The translations under genes were made by a program, and so were the position numbers. Source: JANMZO01 sp963763135 (GTDB lineage Bacteria > Actinomycetota > Acidimicrobiia > Acidimicrobiales > JANYDT01). Taken from it: a stretch of 64,000 nucleotides of DNA. The stretch is from assembly GCA_963763135.1 (NCBI GenBank), contig CAVXNJ010000003.1, positions 248,001 to 312,000 on the forward strand, in the 5' to 3' direction. Numbering within the stretch: position 1 is the stretch's first letter; the number at the start of each line of letters is the position of its first letter. Positions 59,990 through 64,000 of the stretch are shown here, one piece after another. The notes under the pieces are model-generated. The model did no database searches. It saw only the letters and a list, made by a program, of their open reading frames with translations, and was not told the DNA's origin.

Positions 59990-60846
59990 GCCAACTCCCG
60001 CGTCGTAGTGTTCGGGCCGGGTCCCTCGACCTCTCGGTCGTGGCCTGGCCCTTTTCGTCTGCGGTGCGCGAGCGGCCGCGAGCACTGCTGGTGCACGGAC
60101 TCGCGTCAAACGCGTTGCTGTGGGATCCGGCGGCCGAGGAACTCGGCAATCGAGGATGGGAATGCGTTGGCGTAGATCTACACGGGCACGGCCATTCCGA
60201 CAAGCCCGACACCGGCTACGACCATGTGACTGTCGCGGCTGATTGTTCGGCACTGCTTGACTCGCTCGGGTGGTCATCGGCGGTTGTTCTCGGTCAGTCG
60301 TGGGGTGCGAACATCGCGGTGGAGTTGGCCGCCAGCGACTCGCGCATCATCGGAGCCGTGGCGGTCGATGGTGGAACCATTGAACTCGGCTCGGTGTTTT
60401 CGACGTGGGAAGCGTGTGAAGCCGCGATGGCACCCCCGGTCTTCGCGGAAGTCTCCTATTCACAAATGGCCAAAAATATGTACACGTATCACCCCGGATG
60501 GTCCCCGAGGGCGATCGCCGGCGCGTTGGCCTGCTTTGAGAGACTCGACGACGGAATGATTCGACCGTGGCTTACCCGTTCGCGGCACATGGCCATAGTC
60601 CGTGATCTGTGGTCGTACCGAATTTCCGAAACCTATCCGCGCATACAGTGTCCATTTCTGTTCACGCCGGCAGACAGCGGCGACGTCGGATGGGCCCGTA
60701 ACAAACGAGACTCGGTCGAGCGTGCTCTTGGCAAATTGGCGCGGGGCTCCGTGCGCTGGTTTCCGGGTGCGGATCACGACCTTCATGCACAAAAACCGGC
60801 TGAGTTTGCCGAAGCAGTCGATATCTGGTGGGAGAACAACCAATGA
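59986..60846 (+). CDS. Alpha/beta hydrolase
   Basis: 286 residues; GTG overlapping the rsfS stop. Alpha/beta hydrolase fold: LLVHGLASNALLWDPAAEEL (oxyanion loop), VDLHGHGHSDKP, nucleophile elbow VLGQSWGANIAVELA with Ser of G-x-S-x-G, acidic residue region LFTPADSGD, and GADHDLHAQKPAEFAEAV with the catalytic His. Substrate unknown. Coupled upstream and downstream (4-nt overlaps), so coexpressed with rsfS and the S51-like gene. Confidence 0.88.
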   Translation: MSQLPRRSVRAGSLDLSVVAWPFSSAVRERPRALLVHGLASNALLWDPAAEELGNRGWECVGVDLHGHGHSDKPDTGYDHVTVAADCSALLDSLGWSSAVVLGQSWGANIAVELAASDSRIIGAVAVDGGTIELGSVFSTWEACEAAMAPPVFAEVSYSQMAKNMYTYHPGWSPRAIAGALACFERLDDGMIRPWLTRSRHMAIVRDLWSYRISETYPRIQCPFLFTPADSGDVGWARNKRDSVERALGKLARGSVRWFPGADHDLHAQKPAEFAEAVDIWWENNQ

Positions 60847-62180
60847 GCAGTCCCCGAATGCTGGTGATCATGGGTTCGGGCGAAACCGCGCCCACCATGG
60901 TGAAAGTGCACCGCAAGGCGCTTGATTGTCTGGGGCGCGGCAATGTGCGCGCGGTCATGCTCGACACGCCGTTCGGTTTCCAGGAAAACGCCGACGAGCT
61001 GTGTGCCAAGACCATCGAGTTCTTTTCCGTGTCACTGCAAACGGACCTCGCGATTGCATCGTTGCGTTCTGCCGACCTGGGTCCGTTGGCGATCGAACAG
61101 GGACTCGAACGAGTCCGTTCCGCCAATTACGTGTTCGCCGGTCCAGGTTCGCCGACCTATGCGCTCCGGCAGTGGCAGGCGATCCCGGCGTTTCGGCAGG
61201 TACTCGAGGATCGTCTGAACGGTACGGGCGTCGTCGTGTTTTCGTCGGCCGCGTCGCTGACCCTCGGCACCCGCACGTTGCCGGTCTATGAGGTCTACAA
61301 AGCCGGGGCGTCACCGTACTGGCTCGACGGTCTCGACCTGCTCGGGCAGATTCTTCCCGGTGCCATCGTCGTTCCACACTTCGACAATGCCGAAGGGGGA
61401 GGGCACGACACCCGTTTCTGCTACATGGGAGAGCGACGACTGGCGGCGCTTGAGACTGAACTCGCCGACGAGGAGTATGTGTTCGGCGTCGATGAACACA
61501 CGGCGGCGCTGTTTGATCTGGACACCGAAACCGTGGAGATCATCGGGAAGGGTGCGGTCTCGATACGTCGGCGCGGGACCACCATCCGGTTCGAGGCGGG
61601 CTCGACGTACAACGTGGCCGACGTGCTCAGCGGCGGGACGGTTGCCGGATCAGCCCTCTCGGCTGAACCGATCGTGTCCGATGCGGGCACGTCCGTTTCC
61701 GGGTCCGGTCCGGGTGGCGGCATCGACGGCGCGGTCGCCTCAACCTCGGACTCCGACAGCACAATGACAATCGACGATCTGTCGTCGGCGCCGACGCTCG
61801 CCGCCGCGACAGAAGTATGTGCGCAGAGCTTTCGCGAAGCTCTTTCGGATCGTAACGCCGATCGAGCGGTGGCCTCGGTCCTGGCGCTCGACGACGCGAT
61901 GGCCGCCTGGGCCTCCGACCCCGGCCACAACGATCACCCCGAGCGTGCGCGGGCCGCGTTACGCGGATGCATCGTGCAGCTTGGCGGAGCCGCAACTGGC
62001 GGCCTCGCCGATCCCGACGATGCGCTGCGTCCGGTTCTGGCCGTCCTCCTGAAGTTGCGCTCGGTCGTGCGAAGTGAGAAGCGCTTCGACATGAGTGATC
62101 TGATCCGCGATGAACTTGCGGCGATCGACATCGAGGTTAGAGACACCCCGGAAGGCGCGGTCTGGGTCCGCAAAGCCTGA
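60843..62180 (+). CDS. Peptidase S51/cyanophycinase-like protein fused to a CysRS-type C-terminal domain
   Basis: 445 residues, ATGA overlap with the hydrolase gene. Residues 1-255 are class I glutamine-amidotransferase-like in the S51/cyanophycinase manner: GSGETAPTMV, VFAGPGSPTYALRQW, the nucleophile elbow VVFSSAASLTLG (Ser 135; usual G-x-S-A-G altered), and GVDEHTAALFDLDTETVEIIGKG. A linker of ~60 residues follows. The last ~125 residues (ALDDAMAAWAS and KRFDMSDLIRDELAAIDIEV with DTPEGAVW) resemble the C-terminal helical domain of cysteinyl-tRNA synthetase. I infer an uncharacterised hydrolase; the appended domain may bind tRNA or simply be structural. Confidence 0.75.
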   Translation: MSSPRMLVIMGSGETAPTMVKVHRKALDCLGRGNVRAVMLDTPFGFQENADELCAKTIEFFSVSLQTDLAIASLRSADLGPLAIEQGLERVRSANYVFAGPGSPTYALRQWQAIPAFRQVLEDRLNGTGVVVFSSAASLTLGTRTLPVYEVYKAGASPYWLDGLDLLGQILPGAIVVPHFDNAEGGGHDTRFCYMGERRLAALETELADEEYVFGVDEHTAALFDLDTETVEIIGKGAVSIRRRGTTIRFEAGSTYNVADVLSGGTVAGSALSAEPIVSDAGTSVSGSGPGGGIDGAVASTSDSDSTMTIDDLSSAPTLAAATEVCAQSFREALSDRNADRAVASVLALDDAMAAWASDPGHNDHPERARAALRGCIVQLGGAATGGLADPDDALRPVLAVLLKLRSVVRSEKRFDMSDLIRDELAAIDIEVRDTPEGAVWVRKA

Positions 62181-62238
62181 GCCAGCGGGATCGGTGCTAG
62201 GCGGCTCTCCGTGGTTCGAGCAACCGTCTGACGCGTGT

Positions 62239-63201
62239 TCAGCAGGTTCGGGCGTCGAGTACCGGCTGAAGCGACGGGAGCCAGGCCTTTGCGAAGACCT
62301 CGCCTGCTGCGGCCGAGAAGTGGGTACCGTCGACGAGGCCGGTGACCGGGTCGAATCCCAGCTTTATCAAGGTGTTGTAGGTATCGCCGTAGAAGATGTT
62401 GTCAGTCGCCGAAGCGGTGCCGAGCGACCGGGCGACGTCGTTGACCGCCTTGGTGTCTGCAGGTGCCTTCACGTTGTAGATGTTCGGTGGAATGTCACCG
62501 ACGACAAGCTTGATGGTCGGGTAGGTCGTAGCGATATGTTCAACCAGTGCTTTGAGCTTGGCTGGCGCTGCGGCGGCCTTGACGTTCCCGGCCGACAGAT
62601 CGTTGGTGCCGATAGTCAGCAGAATCACGTCGGGTTTCGCCGCCGGAATCCACCTATCGATGTTCTGTGCGAGGTTCCCGGGCTTTCCCGTGCTGTCGAT
62701 TTTTTCGTCGGGCCCTATGGTGAAACCGCCGTGGCCTTCGCTGTCGGGGTCACCACCTCCGGTCGGGTCCCAATACTGCGATCCGACGAAATCAACCTTG
62801 TAACCGAGCGCCTGGAGTTGGCGGAACAGGGGTCCCCGATAGGAATCGGGAAAGGCGGTCAGGGAATCGCCGAGCGGCATCAGCTTCGTCAGACAGGTCT
62901 TCTTTGACCCCGATGAGGCCGCCACCGGCTTCGTCGGTGGAGCTGTGGGAATTGTCGGGGTGGTCACGGTGGCAACGTTCGCCGGTTTCGTGGCCGTCGG
63001 CTTCGTCGTCGGTAGCTTGGTGGTCACCGGCTTCTTAGCGGTTGCCTTCTTCACCGTGGTCTTCTTCGCGGGAGCGGTGGCCGCGAATGACGTAGTGCCT
63101 ACCCCGATGATCGAGCACGTGGCGATCGCCGCCAACGCGATGAGCGACGATGCCGTTTCGAAATGCGTGCGGCGCCGCTTCGAATCTTGGAGGTTGAACA
63201 T
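62239..63201 (-). CDS. Secreted SGNH/GDSL hydrolase
   Basis: 320 residues from ATG 63201; the frame runs further upstream without coding character. Signal peptide (TASSLIALAAIATCSIIGVG, cleavage likely after SFAATA), then a Lys/Thr/Pro-rich stretch (AKKTTVKKATAKKPVTTK) that may bind the wall, then the hydrolase: MPLGDSLTAFPDSYRG (block I, nucleophile Ser), LTIGTNDLSAG (block III) and VDGTHFSAAAG (block V, Asp-His). Acts outside the cell on esters, possibly acetylated polysaccharide. Minus-strand TAGGTT about 45 nt upstream could be a -10. Confidence 0.9.
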   Translation of the reverse strand: MFNLQDSKRRRTHFETASSLIALAAIATCSIIGVGTTSFAATAPAKKTTVKKATAKKPVTTKLPTTKPTATKPANVATVTTPTIPTAPPTKPVAASSGSKKTCLTKLMPLGDSLTAFPDSYRGPLFRQLQALGYKVDFVGSQYWDPTGGGDPDSEGHGGFTIGPDEKIDSTGKPGNLAQNIDRWIPAAKPDVILLTIGTNDLSAGNVKAAAAPAKLKALVEHIATTYPTIKLVVGDIPPNIYNVKAPADTKAVNDVARSLGTASATDNIFYGDTYNTLIKLGFDPVTGLVDGTHFSAAAGEVFAKAWLPSLQPVLDARTC

Positions 63202-63307
63202 TCGGACTCGCTCGCGTCGGAAGAAAGGGAAAGCAAATAACCTAGTTGACACTCTCGGCGGTCGCCACGGCATGAGCCGAGGTTTACAGGTATTTAGTGC
63301 AGATTGC

Positions 63308-63856
63308 CTACCGGTGGAATCCCGGAGGCATCGTGATGTCTCGAATCGGTTTGGCCGGAACGCCTGCCGCCACCACGCACTCGGGGAGCGATTTGGTGAC
63401 GATGGACCCCGCTGCGACGAGCGTCCCTCGACCGATGGTGACCCCGGGGAGCACGATGCTGTTACGGCCGAGCCATACGTCTTCGCCGATGACAATCGCA
63501 GCAGGGGTATCGGGGGTCATCGCGTCGATGGGATGGGCGTTGTGATCGCCAATCGTGACGCGGGGCCCGATACGGGTATAGGCCCCAATTCGTATTGAAT
63601 CGGCACACGCAATGTCTGATCCGTAGTTCATGAAGACGCCCTCTTCAACTACGAGTTCGCCTGATCCGAACGTCGAGATGATGATCGGTTCATGGCGCCC
63701 ATCGATGAGGACACGATCGTGGAGATACATCGTTCCCTTGTTGAACACCCGCACGGTGCCTAGCAGTCGGACCCGGTTGCCGACCGTCACGCCCTGCCGT
63801 TTGGCGAGTTGGGAACGAGCGACGCCGATCGCTGAAGTCACATGCTGGATGGCCAC
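63308..63856 (-). CDS. Left-handed beta-helix acyltransferase
   Basis: 182 residues with a GTG start at 63856. Hexapeptide-repeat O-acetyltransferase of the maltose/galactoside acetyltransferase type: IACADSIRIGAYTRIGPRVTIGDHNAHP, IVIGEDVWLGRNSIVLPGVTIGRGTLVAAGSIVTKSLPECVVAAGVPAKPIR, the classical C-terminal motif of the family. Acts on a sugar or a lipid-linked intermediate; donor probably acetyl-CoA. The N-terminal 40 residues are basic. Probably a further polysaccharide decoration gene, 106 nt upstream of the SGNH hydrolase gene on the same strand. Confidence 0.88.
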   Translation of the reverse strand: MAIQHVTSAIGVARSQLAKRQGVTVGNRVRLLGTVRVFNKGTMYLHDRVLIDGRHEPIIISTFGSGELVVEEGVFMNYGSDIACADSIRIGAYTRIGPRVTIGDHNAHPIDAMTPDTPAAIVIGEDVWLGRNSIVLPGVTIGRGTLVAAGSIVTKSLPECVVAAGVPAKPIRDITMPPGFHR

Positions 63857-64000
63857 GCAGCGAGCGTAGTTCGCTCGTCGTGGTGCGCGGTGATCGCAGA
63901 CAGTCGGTGTGATTTAGCGGAACGTCAAATGTTGGTTGCGTTGGATCTCGTCGGGCCGCATTTACCGTCGGGCCGGAGTTACCGTCGGGCGACGCTCTTC
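63857..64000. other. Gene-free right end of the window
   Basis: 144 bp with no open frame of note. TTACCGTCGGGC occurs twice (near 63961 and 63978). It carries the upstream region of the minus-strand acyltransferase. Confidence 0.5.
63863..63868 (-). promoter_or_regulatory. Candidate leaderless -10 for the acyltransferase
   Basis: On the minus strand TACGCT ends 6 nt before the GTG start, with no Shine-Dalgarno between, as at 1406 and 14725. Confidence 0.35.

Overview
The window is one stretch of high-GC actinobacterial chromosome, densely coded and mostly on the + strand. FtsZ, SepF and DivIVA are present without FtsA. Other markers are a bacterial proteasome activator (Bpa/PafE type), an F420-type luciferase-family oxidoreductase, meso-DAP-type MurE and near-leaderless TANNNT promoters. 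Together they point to Actinomycetota; an Acidimicrobiia member (Microthrix/Ilumatobacter-like) is my best guess, by inference only.

Layout. 1-3.5 kb: end of a DEAD-box helicase, lipoate ligase, a PaaG-like enoyl-CoA hydratase/isomerase, 6-phosphogluconolactonase and a nucleotidyltransferase. 3.5-25.4 kb: the division and cell wall (dcw) cluster, preceded by an array of MraZ-type operator boxes. Its order is mraZ, rsmH, ftsL region, ftsI, murE, murF, mraY, ftsW, murG, murC, murB, ftsQ, a DUF983 gene, ftsZ, pgeF, yggS, sepF, and a DivIVA-domain protein with an 11-residue-repeat rod. murD is absent from its usual place between mraY and ftsW. 25.5-35.1 kb: DksA/TraR zinc-finger protein with a very long basic tail, lspA, an RluD-type pseudouridine synthase, a minisatellite-bearing membrane protein, an Rrf2 regulator, bpa and dnaE. 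35.2-56.7 kb: an exopolysaccharide locus with O-antigen ligase/polymerase, initiating sugar-phosphate transferase, glycosyltransferases, serine-acetyltransferase-like enzyme, WecG/TagA enzyme, flippase, Wzz-like protein, GH44 glycosidase, acyl carrier protein plus FkbH-like enzyme, a polytopic membrane protein and a protein ending in a degenerate ABC ATPase domain. 56.8-64 kb: LysR regulator, LLM oxidoreductase, nadD, rsfS, an alpha/beta hydrolase, an S51-like/CysRS-tail fusion, a secreted SGNH hydrolase and a hexapeptide acyltransferase.

How the parts work together. The mur genes and mraY build lipid II, MurG finishes it, FtsW/FtsI use it at the septum placed by FtsZ/SepF/FtsQ/FtsL, and the DivIVA rod protein may organise growth. 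The polysaccharide locus has the parts of a Wzx/Wzy pathway: initiation on undecaprenyl phosphate, sugar addition, flipping, polymerisation and chain-length control, plus decoration (acetyl; possibly glyceryl via ACP/FkbH) and a secreted glycosidase.

A recurring oddity: at least five genes (ftsI, murB, yggS, the O-antigen ligase, one glycosyltransferase), and probably ftsL, are interrupted by a single frameshift, and every one is repaired by skipping one base. The simplest reading is insertion-biased sequence error, but recoding cannot be excluded from the sequence alone.
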